Of a DNA stretch of 64,000 nt, positions 37,647 to 63,268 are shown in pieces. Below the pieces are notes generated by a model that ran no database searches, had not been told where the DNA came from, and saw only the letters and a list, made by a program, of their open reading frames with translations. The stretch is taken from positions 74,285,944-74,349,943 of the forward strand of contig CP141130.1 of assembly GCA_035236585.1 (NCBI GenBank). The letters run 5' to 3'. Position 1 is the first letter of the stretch. Each line of letters begins with the position of its first letter. The DNA comes from Warburgia ugandensis. Its lineage: Eukaryota; Streptophyta; Magnoliopsida; Canellales; Canellaceae. The position numbers and the translations under genes were made by a program.

Positions 37647-39390
37647 CATGCCGGCAAGCAGGGAAGAAATAAGGGTTTCTAGATTACCCAATTCCTAGGC
37701 CATCATCGGAGACGACGTCGATCTGAGCCTATCATTTTAGCCAACACTGAGATGATCAAAACCCCCAAGTTTGAGGGAAAATTCGAGATGATCTGGACCA
37801 TTGGTCAGAGAGGTGACAATGTGTGTGACGTGATCAGAGGGTTTCAACCAAAACAACAACCAACCTAACTCATCCAGGGGTGGAAAACACACAAAAATAC
37901 TCCCACAAGGTAAGATCTATGAAACACAACTTGTGATTTAAGGTATTTTGCAAAATCCATACGATTTATGCTAGATCTAGGTTTTTTGATGATCTACCCA
38001 TCCATTTTCTAATCCAAACCTAGGAATAGGTAAATAAGTGCTGATATAGCTTGGATTCAACTGAGATTGTCAATCTCAGGTGAAAATCAATAAGACAATC
38101 TTAGTTGTCTGATTTGTCACTATTCAAACATTGACTTCTTGACATTTGATTGATGATTAGATGCCACGGATGAGTTCTAGAGCATTAAATTAACTAGGAT
38201 ATGGCAAAAATTGAATATGTAGAAGGAAATTAATGAATAATCTGAACCGTTTGATGGGACAAAAGAGGAATAAGGACCTGACAATGACTAATCTCTGATC
38301 AGATGCTACTATTGCATTCCTAAACCCTAAATTGACATAGGATGAGTTAAATTTCATTGATCCATTAGCTAAAGTTTCTAATAACATACTAAGACCAAGA
38401 TTCGACCACTTCTAGTCGTTGAATCACCAATCTAGAGAATGAACAGCATATCAAAGGGTGATCTGACACAGTTCTTCACATCTAATTAGTGATCAAACAT
38501 TGGTGAATGGCTAATTAGAACCCTAATGGCTTTAGACGATCCATGATATAGAAAGTAGACCAATAGCCTGAGTAGCTAAGATCATATAATGAGGAGTGTT
38601 GGATTGTATGGAACCTAGTAGTTCCATGATTAATAGATTATTTGGATCGTCAAATTAGAGCTAGAATGGATTTCTTTTTGTAAGGGTTTATATAATTTGA
38701 CATTGACAAGGGATTTGGAATATTAATAGGTTGATCGATGATTTGATTGGGGGATATAACTAAATTGTGAAGCACGATGAGGGAGGTAGGTATTGATACA
38801 CTTTTGTGAAACATGAAAACCATTGATAACTACTTGGTCATATTTGAAAATTCTTAAGATTTGGAGTTATGATATTTCTAATTTATGTAATTAACATATT
38901 TATATTTCATGCAACTTATTAGTTTGAAATGCCATGTTGTTTTACTATCAAATTGGAAACTTGTGCATGAAAACATATTTGAAATTACATAGACTTCATT
39001 TCTATCGGTCGGTGGATGCTGTGTTGAGAAAATTAAGGACTGATCATCCCTCTTCTTTTGAAATTGTTTGTGTGTGGTAGATACCTGGCCGGAGGGGCCG
39101 AATTCAAGCTCATGACATCATGGACAGGTCATGGCTTGCGTGCCGTGTTTTCCATGATCACGGTGCAGGGAGTCTATCTGCTTAGGATCGGCATGATAGC
39201 CACATACTTGATTGGTTCTTGTCTTTCACACAGAGGGTTCATTATTTTCATATTCATATGTATATTGCGTGATAGAGCAACTGCAAGGCACCTTGGTATT
39301 TCATGTCTATAATGAGTACTCATGACCAATGACAAGTGGTCGAATTTAAAGTGTTTCTACACTTGTGAGACCTCAAGGAGGTTCTAATGG

Positions 39391-39440
<50 letters not shown>
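39391..39440. repeat. (GT)n microsatellite
   Basis: About 24 GT units inside the nested LTR; gives a His/Thr-repeat frame on the minus strand that is not a gene. Confidence 0.97.
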
Positions 39441-39442
<2 letters not shown>

Positions 39443-42400
39443 TAAGACATGTTGATTATATTGAAGAATTACATTATTTAAATATTTATCGTCTATTGGT
39501 TTTGACAATGGTTCACTATTCAGTTTTGAATGGGTATATTATGAGATAATGCATACCATGAGTTGTGGTGTTCTTTTATACTTTGTAAAATGCTTTACAA
39601 AGGTTATTATTGAAAACTGATGATTGAAATGGTTTGGCATGACAGTAATTTGTAAATCATAATTTGCAATTTTAGAGTTCATTATATTACTAATTTTGTA
39701 TCATATTCTATCAAACTGCATAACATGTGATGGTGTGTTCTTTTTTGGATTTAAAACTACATAAACTCATGTTTTTTATAATGAAACTACCTATACAAGC
39801 TCAAGCTTACTAAGACATTGTAAATTGTTTACAATGTTTCATGTTTAAAGAAATAGAACAGGGAAAAGGGAGTAGAGGATAGTGATAATGATAGTGATAG
39901 AGATTGAAAGAGAAGAACATGACAGGTATAACATACAGGTTTGCAATATAGTTATGATTTGATAAATTGATGTGATGTGAACTTATTATGACTTTGCTTT
40001 ATTTACACACGGGTATGTAAATAGAGTTATGGTAATGTTGCTGGAGTGGTCTTGGGGTGTTGACTTTAGTCCTATCCTTTTGGTGTACAAAAAATGTTTA
40101 TTTCTATTTAAATGTAAACAGACATGTGTGTGGATGTATTTTGGAGGGATTTAGAGTCTCCTTTGTTTATTTTACATATATATTGTATTTATCGGGCTGT
40201 CGTATTGTATGCTTTAAATGCACGGGGTCCAAAATAAAGGAGAGACTACTAGATTTTTGCTAGGAATGTGGTATTCATTCTTTGAAAATCTTTGTATTTT
40301 TAAAAAGAAAAAAAAATGGCACTTAGGATTTTTAAGGTTGTATCAGGAAACTTGTTTTTCGCTGTATGATTTCTAAATAGTTTTTCAAACTTGGGACCCC
40401 ACAATTGAAAAAGATTTATGGAAAAGTGTTTGAAAAACCCAGGATGTCACAATCGTCATGTTGTGGGTGCATTAGGATACAGACATCTCAATGTATCAAT
40501 ATTACATGAGCATACAGAATAAGAGCATGGATTACTACGTTGCAGCAACAACCACATCAGGGTATAAACCACTACCGCTCACCGTCGACACCTAAATGGC
40601 AGAGTAGTGTCTGCTGAGGCAATGGAGTTGGCCGGACTTGCGTGGGTGGCCTAGTCATGATTACCACAAATTGCACGCAGTTGCCCAATATCAAGTCGGT
40701 ATCTATAATATGTAAACTCAAAGGACTGGTGGCTAACCCTAATACCCTCATAGCATAGCATCCATCAAGTAGAAACACCCATCATAAAATGGCAAAAACA
40801 CAAAATAAATCATAGAAAATCTAGACATAGTCCATCTCAAGAAGATTCATTCAATAAGGTGTGCTAATACATCAATAGTCATGCATTAAAAACAAGGTAC
40901 AAATCATGTAAAACAAAAGATACTATAACGCCAACAATGCATGATGAAGATAGTCTCAGGAAAAACATGAGAGTGACAAAAAGTCTATGCATCGACTACT
41001 ATCATAAATGAAGCTCTCAATGTGGACACATCATGATGCATGAAATTGAGGAAATACTAAACATAATCACCTACCTCGAGTGCACGGTACTCCTAATCAA
41101 GCACGTAACTACCTCAACTTGCACACTCTAACGTACCTATCAAGTCATAATACCACACTAGTTCATTTACTACTCTAATTGAGTCTTCAATATTCATCTT
41201 AATCTTCATCTATTTTACTTAGTGTTCCTCAAATCCCAAGAGTGAATCAATCTGTGTGATAATCCTCTAATCTATTAGTTCACTCTAGATTAACGATCTA
41301 GATCATTTGATTTACACTTAATTAAGACAATCTAAGTCTAATTGTCAGTTTTTCTAACATCTAAATGATCATCTATCATTTCTAATCATCAATCTAAGTT
41401 TTAATTGGTCAATTCAGTGTTTCTTAATCATTAGGAAGCTAATTTCTCTCATCTTATTAAGTTTGAAGACGATCCAACTGTTGCATCATTCTTTATAACT
41501 TAATTCTATGATTAGATCGCTAATCACAGCCTTATTCATCATATTCAATTCAATTTCTATGTTTATCTAACCATTTAGGTGTATGTCCATGATCGTGTGT
41601 CGATCTGACGGTCTGATTGTTCTCTAATTAGTCAATTCTAAGGTTCATGATAAGATCAACCATCAAGATCAATTTTCTTGATGAATACACAAAATCTGTC
41701 TATTAATTTTACTAAATCATCTCCTAAATGATGTATTTATTCAATTTCTAAAGCCTAATCATCACTTGATAGGGCTGATCTAAGTTATTGGATAATATTT
41801 TGTGATTTGCTCTAATTAGAAGTGGTCAAATCAAGGTTTTGATGCTAAATTTAGGTCCACGTCGTCAAAACAAATACAACAGACATCTCATATCGTAATT
41901 TGGACCTCTATAGCCCCCATAATTGTTAAATCATTATTTCATATATGTTTTAACGGCTCAAATTAATTTTGGGTTGAAATTAATTTTAAAAAAAATTGAT
42001 GTCATGAGGATGCTCAATGGGCGTGATGCACTCCTGGGACGCTCACACGTGCATCTCAATCGCTAGGATGCACGCGGTGCATTCTGGTCGTTAGGATGCG
42101 TAGGTGTCCTGTTGCTACTAAGAACAATGCACGCGAGCGGTCGCGCCTAGCACACACGTCGCCGATGTGCGTCTTGAACACATTGCCTAGCGGGGACAAT
42201 GCGCCCGAACCGTTTGTTCTTTCCATGCCTGATCTACGTCTCTGATGATCTGATTTTTGTTTTGTTTTCATCGTTCTCAAGGTTTTGAGGGTCTAAGAAC
42301 ATGATGAATGGCTCATATAATCCATTTGGGCCTTCCATACATGTGAAATCTGCTGAAAATAGTAAACCCCTGATTACCAGTGGATTGTCGGAAATCCCGC

Positions 42401-43620
42401 TATCGCCAGAGAAGGCAACCGGATATCGATCATCGTCAACTACCCATACAGTGCTGAAAACTTACACAAATTATATTATTTTGTTCAGAATTTCATGAAT
42501 TTGAGTTTTATCAGGTTTCCATTCATAATTTCACCTAAATCTAGGGTTTTTAGCCAGATTTATTCTAGTTTGTGAAATTTCTCCTTTTACTATTTTTCCC
42601 TTTTTCCTCTGTCAATTCTTAATGAATTTGCGTGAAACCAAAGGGTTTTGACCGTGGTAATGTGAAAAACAAGACAAACAGTCGATCATCAATCTAACAC
42701 CGTTTTATCTATGATTTTTAAATTTACTGTGGTTTTTCATGCTTGTTGCCCAAAAACAATGACCCTTGGCTGTTGCCGATGCTGGGAGGGAAAGACAAAA
42801 GAAAAGAAAGAGGGTGATGGCCTACCTTGTCGGGTTAGCCTAAAATCTAGTCCCTTTTGTCGTAGGAGGGAGAAGCGTTGTCCTTTTCTGTTGCTTGCGA
42901 GTCGTGCTTTGATGGGAAATAAATGCAAGGGGCACATTTAAAGCCCCCTATTATTAATATTGTATTTTATTTAAACATTAAATGTAATATAATTACCAAC
43001 ATTTATTGCTGATAATCACTCCCTTAACTCGCCATGATGACTGATAGTTCACAGATTTTAACCCCTATCAGTAGGCCCCACACATGAAATTACCATTCTG
43101 CCCTTTTGTATTTAATTTATTAAAATACCTTAATTAAAATAATTAGCAGATTTTCATCCAATTTTCAATTTTATCATTCTTAGTGTCGTTAAACTCCATT
43201 TTTCACACACATTCTAACTATTGATGTTTCAACCAATGAATCCATTTGTAAAATTCTCAAATTCTGGGAACTCCAATTTTTCCACAAATTTTCAGAAATT
43301 TCATAATTAGACATTTATATATTTTCCCAAAATAGCAAGTATTACACTTTGCTTATTCTTCCTTGTGGCTTCGATAAATAATGACTCTTGTGGCTGGAGT
43401 TTCGTACTTTCTAAGCTTGTTTCAGTTAGCAATGTTGGTTTTGTGGCTAAGCTCTACCTCAACAGCTTTCTTCAAATTTTATTTAAATGCATCAACGACG
43501 GTTATCAAACGAACAAGCATAGAACATTCATAAAACAACTATGATAAGATGGAGTTGGACAACACATCAACTTCATGGGTTCAGAAGTCCTTCAGTGAAG
43601 ACTTGATTCGTAGTACAGAA

Positions 43621-49818
<6,198 letters not shown>

Positions 49819-50015
49819 GTTTTGGCTTCAAAGCAATTCCCTCGACTGCAGTTTCGGCAGGCATCTTCCAGTGCATATAAGACCCAGAAGAAAATGATAG
49901 CTTTCTGGAAGTCAATCCAGCATCATTTTGTCTCTTGCTAAGACACTGGATACAATGCGAATGCATTCCTCTAAAGCCGAATGGTCCATGAGGTGCCACC
50001 TTGCATTCGGTAGCT
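49819..50015 (-). promoter_or_regulatory. Proximal promoter and leader of AKR copy A
   Basis: TTATATG on the minus strand at 49874-49880 lies in a segment conserved in all three units, and unit 1 has a perfect TATATATA there, so this is a likely TATA position. Further up, the place where copy B carries CACGTG reads GCCACCTTG here, followed directly by a SINE. Confidence 0.5.
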
Positions 50016-50200
50016 AAAAAAGGGTACGCCCCAGTGTACAAAGTCTTCGTTTATGCCGAATCTGGAGAAAGAGTGGACCACAATGACCTAAAGTATACAA
50101 CCTTATCTATCATTTTGCAAGAGGCTGTTTCCATGCCTTGAACCCATGACCTCAGAGTTATGTGACAACAACTTTGACTTTTGCACCAAAGCTCCGCTTA
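50016..50200 (-). mobile_element. Au SINE about 200 bp upstream of AKR A start
   Basis: On the minus strand it begins AAGCGGAGCTTTGGTGCAAA and contains GTCATGGGTTCAAGGCATGG. The flanks TGCATTCGGTAGCTA and ACATGCAGTAGCTA are probably an eroded target-site duplication. Copy B has the uninterrupted site (about 60170-60185), so it inserted after duplication. It is in the same orientation as the gene. Confidence 0.9.
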
Positions 50201-52630
50201 ACCTTACATGCAGTAGCTAAATTTTCAAAAATATCTTAAAAATTATGATAAAATCTGGGTGGTCTTAACCATTCAACAGTTTCACTTCTGATCATCCAGT
50301 TGATGAGATTCGTGGGGCATGGCCCATATAAGGCAGGACCCAGAAGATGGTAAGCTATCGATCAACAAAAACCAAGACATACATAGCAAAAAGCTAGGTG
50401 CCTAAAATTTGGTGTCACTAAATGTAGGCCTTCGATCTGGGATGCCTTTTTTATGTAGAAATGATATTCCCATCCCTGTGTTTGCTTACACTCACCCTTA
50501 ATAATTTTTGGGCATTTAATTATCATAAAGTATTGACTTTTATTATCATTATCATTTTTCTTTATAATATTTGAACTTTACACCCTCTCCTAAATTAGGC
50601 ATTAATCTGGGTGTTATAATAATAATAATAATACCCATGTCCGCTGATGAAAGGTGTAAAAAAATGGGTGCATATATCACTTTTCCATTGTAAGAAACTG
50701 ATCCAATTTTCTTTCAATTTTTTTATTTTTTCCTTTTTGAATGTCGAACACAAGTACACATGAGCAGGCCTTTGCTCCATTCTCTTCAGACTTTTTCAAG
50801 AACAAATAACTAACATGGTGCGAGCAAATGTCCAGTGCAGTTGATTGCAGATAAATTGGGCGTCTTGTCTAAAGGAGGCTTAGTGGCTGCTTTTCCATTT
50901 GGCCAGGGATTAAATTTAGAGCGTGCACGAGTGATTTTCTTTGCAATTCGTCCCTTGTGAAAAATCATTAAGACTAGCAGCGCTAGTAATGTTTGAGACA
51001 GAGTGAGTTTACTAAAACTGAAGGAAAGTAGGTTAAGATGACCCAAATTTGGCGTGACATAACAAGAAGTATGACTTAGCTGATATGACTATCATCTCAT
51101 CTCTTCAAACACTAGTAACGGTGAGATGGCACTTCTCAACACTGACACCAGCTTATGAGACATTGTGGCATGACCCACCTTCCACTACCGAGTTCTACAT
51201 CAGCAGCTGATGCAAGTCCTAAACTATTTGAAGCAATCACTTACGTCGATTTCAAAAATGGTTTGACAAGACCAATCAAGATGAGGCAATAGCTTACATC
51301 TAAGGCCTTTGTAAGATCTTCTAGATGCCCGGATTAAGTTATTAACTTATTATATGGTGGATTGTTCTGTGGAATGAGCATTGTTTTATATACCTTTCGA
51401 AGTACATGCAGGTTCTGGATTCAAAGCGTCGGATTAATTTTATCAGTCTTTTGAACGGATCTAATTATTTTTCATCTAAATTTATGCACAGATGTTAAAG
51501 ACCCAGTGGTCCAGGGTTATATGTGAATTAAAGAGAGATGATGGATAACAGCACCCAAGTGGTCCACATTCCTAGTTGTTATGTCCAAGCCTTCCTCCTC
51601 AATTTTCCTGTTGCAAGGTCAGATAGAAGTACACATTGGGTGTAGCATTAACAATGAGACTCCAAATAGAAGCATCCAATATGGGCAAATAGGAGATAGT
51701 GAGAACAAAAACATGTGCCTGGGCAACTCCTGTACTAGGGAACACTTGACAGTCTGACAGAGCAAAACCAGCATAGGAGAGTTACCTCATCAAGGACTGA
51801 AGTTGAAAGTGGAGTTCCTTCCATTCTCCAATCATCTTGACTAGATATATCAATCTACATGACCAAAGAGACAACTAAACTAATTATCTGGAATGTTAGA
51901 TATCATTAAGTGACAATAAGCTCTATATCCAAGAAACATTTCCTATTCTATGTTGAATAGTTGAGCACTGAGGAAAAATACATCTTTGAGATAAAGAAAA
52001 ATGGCTTGGAGAATGACATAATGGGGATAAAATTGGAGTCTCATGAAAAGGTAACAAGAGGCTACATAATACTCCATCAAACAAGAGTTTCATATACATC
52101 TCCCACTTCAAGAGAGTCACATATAAAAGGAGCAATAGCTAAGGTCAGGTTTACTGCATTTAGTCTGCCATTGGCTCATGCTGGTTATACTCGAGAGATA
52201 TTGTGGCAACCAGTCACCAGATAATTTGGCCATGGCTGACTCTTTCTCTTCAAATGAGGACTCCTTTGGCTAAGTCACCGACCCCTGGTTGGCAGATCTC
52301 AACACGTGATTGAAGGATGCATTCTTCCCATCCAAGTTATAAAAATTTCATCAAGATAATTGATAAACTTCCAAGGTGCATAGTAGGATGCATCAGCCAG
52401 GAAATAACATTGATGGAGTCCTCTTCAATGAAGAGATGAGAATTGACGTCGAAGTTCCAGTTCTAGATGCCTGTAAGGCCAGAATTTCTGCCTTCAGTGT
52501 TGAACCCCTTATATGCCTTAATTTCATCCCCATAGTGCTTTCTGAATAGATTGCCAACTCCAGAAATTCAGTTCTGGTTGAACCCCTGTAACACCTATTT
52601 TTCTGTTCAACTGACTTCTCATCCTGCATA
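50201..52630. other. Distal upstream region of AKR A / spacer to copy B
   Basis: No gene recognised. It holds a patch matching upstream DNA of units 1 and 3 (50250-50610), a SINE-like patch (50815-50970), a foldback-related patch (50984-51150) and DNA shared with unit 1 (52320-52630). Confidence 0.5.
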
Positions 52631-52901
52631 CTTTACATATTCTTCCTTGTGGTTTCGACATATAATGGTTCTTGTGGCTGGAGATTCTTACCTCCTAAGC
52701 TTGTTTCAGTTAGCAGTGTTGGTTTTGTGGCTAAGCTCTATCTCAACAGCCTTCTTCAAATTTTATTTAAATACACCAACAATGGTTATCAAAATAACAA
52801 GCATTGTACATTCATAAAACAACTACAATAAGATGGAGCTCAACAACACATCAACTTCATGAGTTCAACAATCCACTGAAAACCTGATACATAGTACAGA
52901 A

Positions 52902-59984
<7,083 letters not shown>

Positions 59985-60200
59985 GTTTTGGCTTCAAAGC
60001 AAGTCCCTCAACTGCAGTTTAAGCAGGCATCTTCCAGTAAATATTAGACCCATAAGAAAATGAAAGCTTTCTGAAGGTCAATCCAGCATCATTGTGTCTC
60101 TTACCAAGACATTGGATACCATGCGGGTGCATTACTCTAAAGCTGAAACGGTCCATATGCTACCACGTGGCATTTGGTAGTTGAATTTTCAATAATATCT
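59985..60200 (-). promoter_or_regulatory. Proximal promoter of AKR copy B with G-box
   Basis: CACGTG at 60164-60169, about 180 bp upstream of the ATG, is a perfect G-box, the core bound by plant bZIP and bHLH factors. It is absent at the matching place in copy A and not seen in unit 1. The TATA position conserved in A and unit 1 reads TAATATTTA here, on the minus strand. No SINE interrupts this promoter. Confidence 0.55.
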
Positions 60201-60606
60201 TTAAAAATATGATAAAATCTGGGTGGTCTTAACCAGTCATCTCAGCCGTCAACAGTTTCACTTCTGATCATCCAGTTGTTGAGATTCGCGGGGCATGGCC
60301 CATATAAGGCAGGACTCAGAAGATGGTAAGCTATAGATCAACAAAAACCAAGACATACATAGCAAAAAGCTAGGTGCCTAACATTTGGTGTCACTAATCT
60401 CACCTTAATGCAGGCCTTCGATCTCGGAAGCTTTTTTTATTTGGAAATGATATTACCATCCCTATGTTTGCTTACACTCACCCTTAATAATGTTTGGGCA
60501 TTTAATTATCGTAAAGTATTGACTTTTATTTTCATTTTTATTTTTTTCTTTATAATATTTGAACTTACACCCTCTCCTAAATTAGGCATTAATCTGGGTG
60601 TTACAT

Positions 60607-61432
60607 ATAATAATAAAGGATTTTTGCGAAAATGCCATTCCTTCTTGGCTTTTTTGCAGAAAAATCACACCTTTTTTCGATTTTGCAAATTTGCCATTAC
60701 ATAATCCGGATCTTTGCAAATTTGCCACTCTATTACCTCTACATCGTGAATCTTTGTTAATTTTTTCATAACTCTCAAAATGCCCCCCACTCATTCATCA
60801 CAGCATCTGTCTATTAAGCATTGCAGAAGAATACCGACGAACAAGCTCTGACAGTGCTCGTCTTCATCAACCTACTCTTTCTCCAAAGATCGATAATAGG
60901 TGCATTTGTGCACCCCTACCTTGTCCCTGTCATCATTCGAGCACCCCCTACCTCGTCCCTCTCGTCCATAGCTTATCTGTGCCCTCCCCCGACAGTGTGT
61001 AGCTACTTCATCGTCCCTCTCCGACTTTGTGTGTGTATTCGTATCTATCTCCTTAGATGTGCCTCCCTCTATATCTCTTTGTATGTATTCCAAATGTTTG
61101 ATTTTATTCTCCAATGAAGTGATGGCAATGGCCTATATTGTTTTGCATACGTATGCTTCAAGTGCTTTTCTCCATGGTGCTACTGTACAATTGCAATTTT
61201 ATCCTTTGTATTTTTCTATAAATGACTAATCTTAAGCTATTTGTTTCTTGTTAAATGTGTAAAGGTAACGTTCATCTTTGTATCACATTGCAGCATTCTA
61301 TGCTTCCATGAAACCTATTATTTTACTAGTAAGAACTGCCATTTTGATCGGGCTTGGCTAGGACTGATCGGTTTATTAATCAGATTCTAACCATAAACTA
61401 AAAAATTGGTTTTGTAATAAAGAATTGTTAGC
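60607..61432. other. Gene-free DNA beyond the array
   Basis: Starts with AAAGGATTTTTGCGAAAATG and repeated TTTGCAAATTTGCCA phrases, which look like part of a repeat, followed by a C-rich stretch (60930-61030). Two overlapping ~98- and 80-codon frames have no recognisable features. Confidence 0.35.
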
Positions 61433-61956
61433 TGTAACATCCCAAATTTTTAAATCCCAAATTGATTAAACTTGGGAAAATGTTAAATTGGGATAAAAAG
61501 AATATGTAGAATTTCTGTATTTGGAGTTTTAGAATTCAAAGACTAGATATAGATCTAATCTAGCATGGAGACCTCTATACTTGGATAATACTCGAAAAGA
61601 CGATTCAAATGAGACCAAGTTTGCAAAAATCGGAGTTCAAATGGAGGAGATATGGATGTTTGAATATGAAAGGCATTTTGGAAAAATAAGATAGAAAAAA
61701 AACAAAAACAAAATGCCTCAAACGAAAGGGGCCAGATTTAATACTGGCACCCCCCTCACTTAAGGGGAACCCGACATAATGTCGGGTCTATCTCTTCCCA
61801 AAACCCGACAGACCAAGAAACTCGACGAAGAGGGAAAACCAGCAGGGGAGAAGAAGAGAAGGGAAGAAGAAGGAGAGGAGAAGGGAGAGGGAGAGGATGC
61901 CAGGTTGTCGGAGAAGACTGGCACGCTGGCAAAGGAGAAAATTTTGGATTGTAGTA

Positions 61957-62139
61957 GAAGGGGAGCCTTGGCGCAATAGTAAAAGTTGTCATCGTGTGAC
62001 CTTGAGGTCATGGGTTCAAGGCGTGGAAACAACCTCTTGCAAATGCAAGGTAAGGCTATGTACTTTAGGCCCTTGTGGTCCTCCCCTTCCCTAGACCCTA
62101 CATAGGCAGGAGCTTCGTGCATTGGGGCTACCCTTTTTA
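61957..62139 (+). mobile_element. Au SINE inside LTR DNA
   Basis: GAAGGGGAGCCTTGGCGCAA start, GTCATGGGTTCAAGGCGTGG B-box region, ATAGGCAGGAGCTTCGTGC tail. It inserted into the LTR fragment that starts at 61433. No clear target-site duplication was seen. Confidence 0.93.
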
Positions 62140-62773
62140 TTGAGGACTATAGTATGAAAAATAACATCATGCACTAACCTAAGAGTTGATTTGGTTAGGA
62201 ATCAAGGGTTAGGATCACTGAACAGTGAAAGTGACTTGCAATCACTTAAGAAGAATGGTGGATAGTCAATCTAGGGCCAATGTCATGGATTGGGAATCTA
62301 GTAATCATTGGTCATTTGATTAGCTATTAACCAATAGCTAATGAAACACCCCTAGCATAGAAATAAGCATTGTCACTTTGCATTGTGTCAAATAGTGACA
62401 GGAGTTAACTTTGAGAAAACTTCCATGCTAGGGAAGCTAAGCTAAGTCCTAGAATTGTATAACTAAATATGTGTTGTACTGTTACAGAGGTGTGACTGAT
62501 CAGTAGCACATATGCAACTAAATAAACTATTTGCTTCATAGAACTTGAATATCTCTATTGAGGTAGGTGGAATTAAGATTGCTAAGATTTTAGCTATATA
62601 TGTTTTGTATATAAATTTCAAGCATTGAAATAAGTATTTTCAGTTTATGCAAAAAATAAGATGAATGTGCATGCTAAAATTAAATCATATTTAAACTACT
62701 CATGTATAAGCACTTATTTTATATTATGATGCTTTAGTTTATTTGTTTGTTCCTGACAAGACATGTTCTAGAC

Positions 62774-63115
62774 CAGTGATTGTGGGTAGCCCACTCCTAG
62801 CTAGAACAGATCCTTAAGGCGTGACTGTGGGTAGCCCATCTCTCGGGAAGAGGATAATATTATGACTGTAGCCAGTGATTATGGGTAGCCCATCTCCTGG
62901 CAAAAACATAAGTCATGACCGGTGACTGTGGATAGCCCATCTCCCAGATGGCTGATAGTATTCTAACGTGTTCTGAGGAGGTCGACTGTGGGTAGCCCAT
63001 CTCTTGGATGGCTAATAGTATTATGACGCGTTCTGAGGAGGTCAACTGTGGGTAGCCCATCTCCCTCCGTATGATACAAGCTGTGACTGGTGACTGTGGG
63101 TAGCCCATCTCCCAG
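62774..63115. repeat. Minisatellite: seven GTGGGTAGCCCATCTC units
   Basis: A ~20-bp core GACTGTGGGTAGCCCATCTC recurs seven times at 42-60 bp spacing, near 62779, 62821, 62875, 62922, 62982, 63042 and 63090. The core contains the short palindrome GGGTAGCCC. Two neighbouring units (62922 and 62982) share nearly the whole 60 bp, so the array grew by unit duplication. Confidence 0.9.
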
Positions 63116-63268
63116 AAAATGGAATATAATGACATGTATTTGCATACCTTGTGATTTAAGAAAAAGTTATTTTGGTATGGTGCACTGAGATTGCTTTCTT
63201 ATTAGTAGTCTGATGAAAGTATGAGTCAAATGGATTTTTTTATATGGAATGTATTATGAATTCAATAT

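Larger units (their letters stand above)
37107..40451 (+). mobile_element. Nested LTR of a related family, plus orientation
   Basis: Starts TGTAACAACCATAAATTTTG and ends CCCAGGATGTCACA. That 3' end is the inverted counterpart of the outer element's left end at 36055. Its first ~700 bp is also similar to 61433-61960 (shared TCGGAGTTTGGATGGAGGAG and CCCCACTTAAG). Flanks GTTGT and ATCGT do not form a clean duplication, so the exact borders are less sure. No coding domain was recognised. Confidence 0.65.
36055..43346 (-). mobile_element. Long LTR insertion (solo LTR, minus orientation) between AKR units 1 and 2
   Basis: Ends TGTGACACC...AGTATTACA give TG..CA termini. CTTTG at 36050-36054 and 43347-43351 is a 5-bp target-site duplication. 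The empty site survives at the unit 2/3 junction (about 52620-52640), where the flanks are contiguous. After removing the nested 37107-40451 segment about 3.95 kb remains. Neither gag nor pol was recognised and no internal LTR pair was seen, so it is best read as a solo LTR of a long-LTR gypsy-type family. Confidence 0.75.
61433..63268 (+). mobile_element. Long-LTR fragment related to 37107-40451
   Basis: Starts TGTAACATCCCAAATTTTTA and shares with the LTR at 37107 the ordered phrases TCGGAGTT(C/T)..ATGGAGGAGATATG, AAAATG, CCCC..CACTTAAG and CCCAAAACCCGA. It is interrupted by a SINE and probably by another LTR at 63269. No coding sequence was recognised. Confidence 0.65.

Noticed and set aside
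37245-37691. 148-codon Ser/Leu-repeat frame and its reverse Arg/Glu frame
   Set aside because: Produced by the (GA)n microsatellite in LTR DNA.
42056-42941. Several 65-76-codon frames in the more GC-rich part of the outer LTR
   Set aside because: Inside the inserted LTR, overlapping on both strands, with no domain.
60408-61117. Frames of 70-98 codons upstream of AKR B
   Set aside because: No conserved motif; composition follows repeat and C-rich DNA.
62774-63115. Regular short repeats with spacers, resembling a CRISPR array
   Set aside because: The setting is plant LTR DNA, spacing is irregular and some spacers are nearly identical; a minisatellite explains it.
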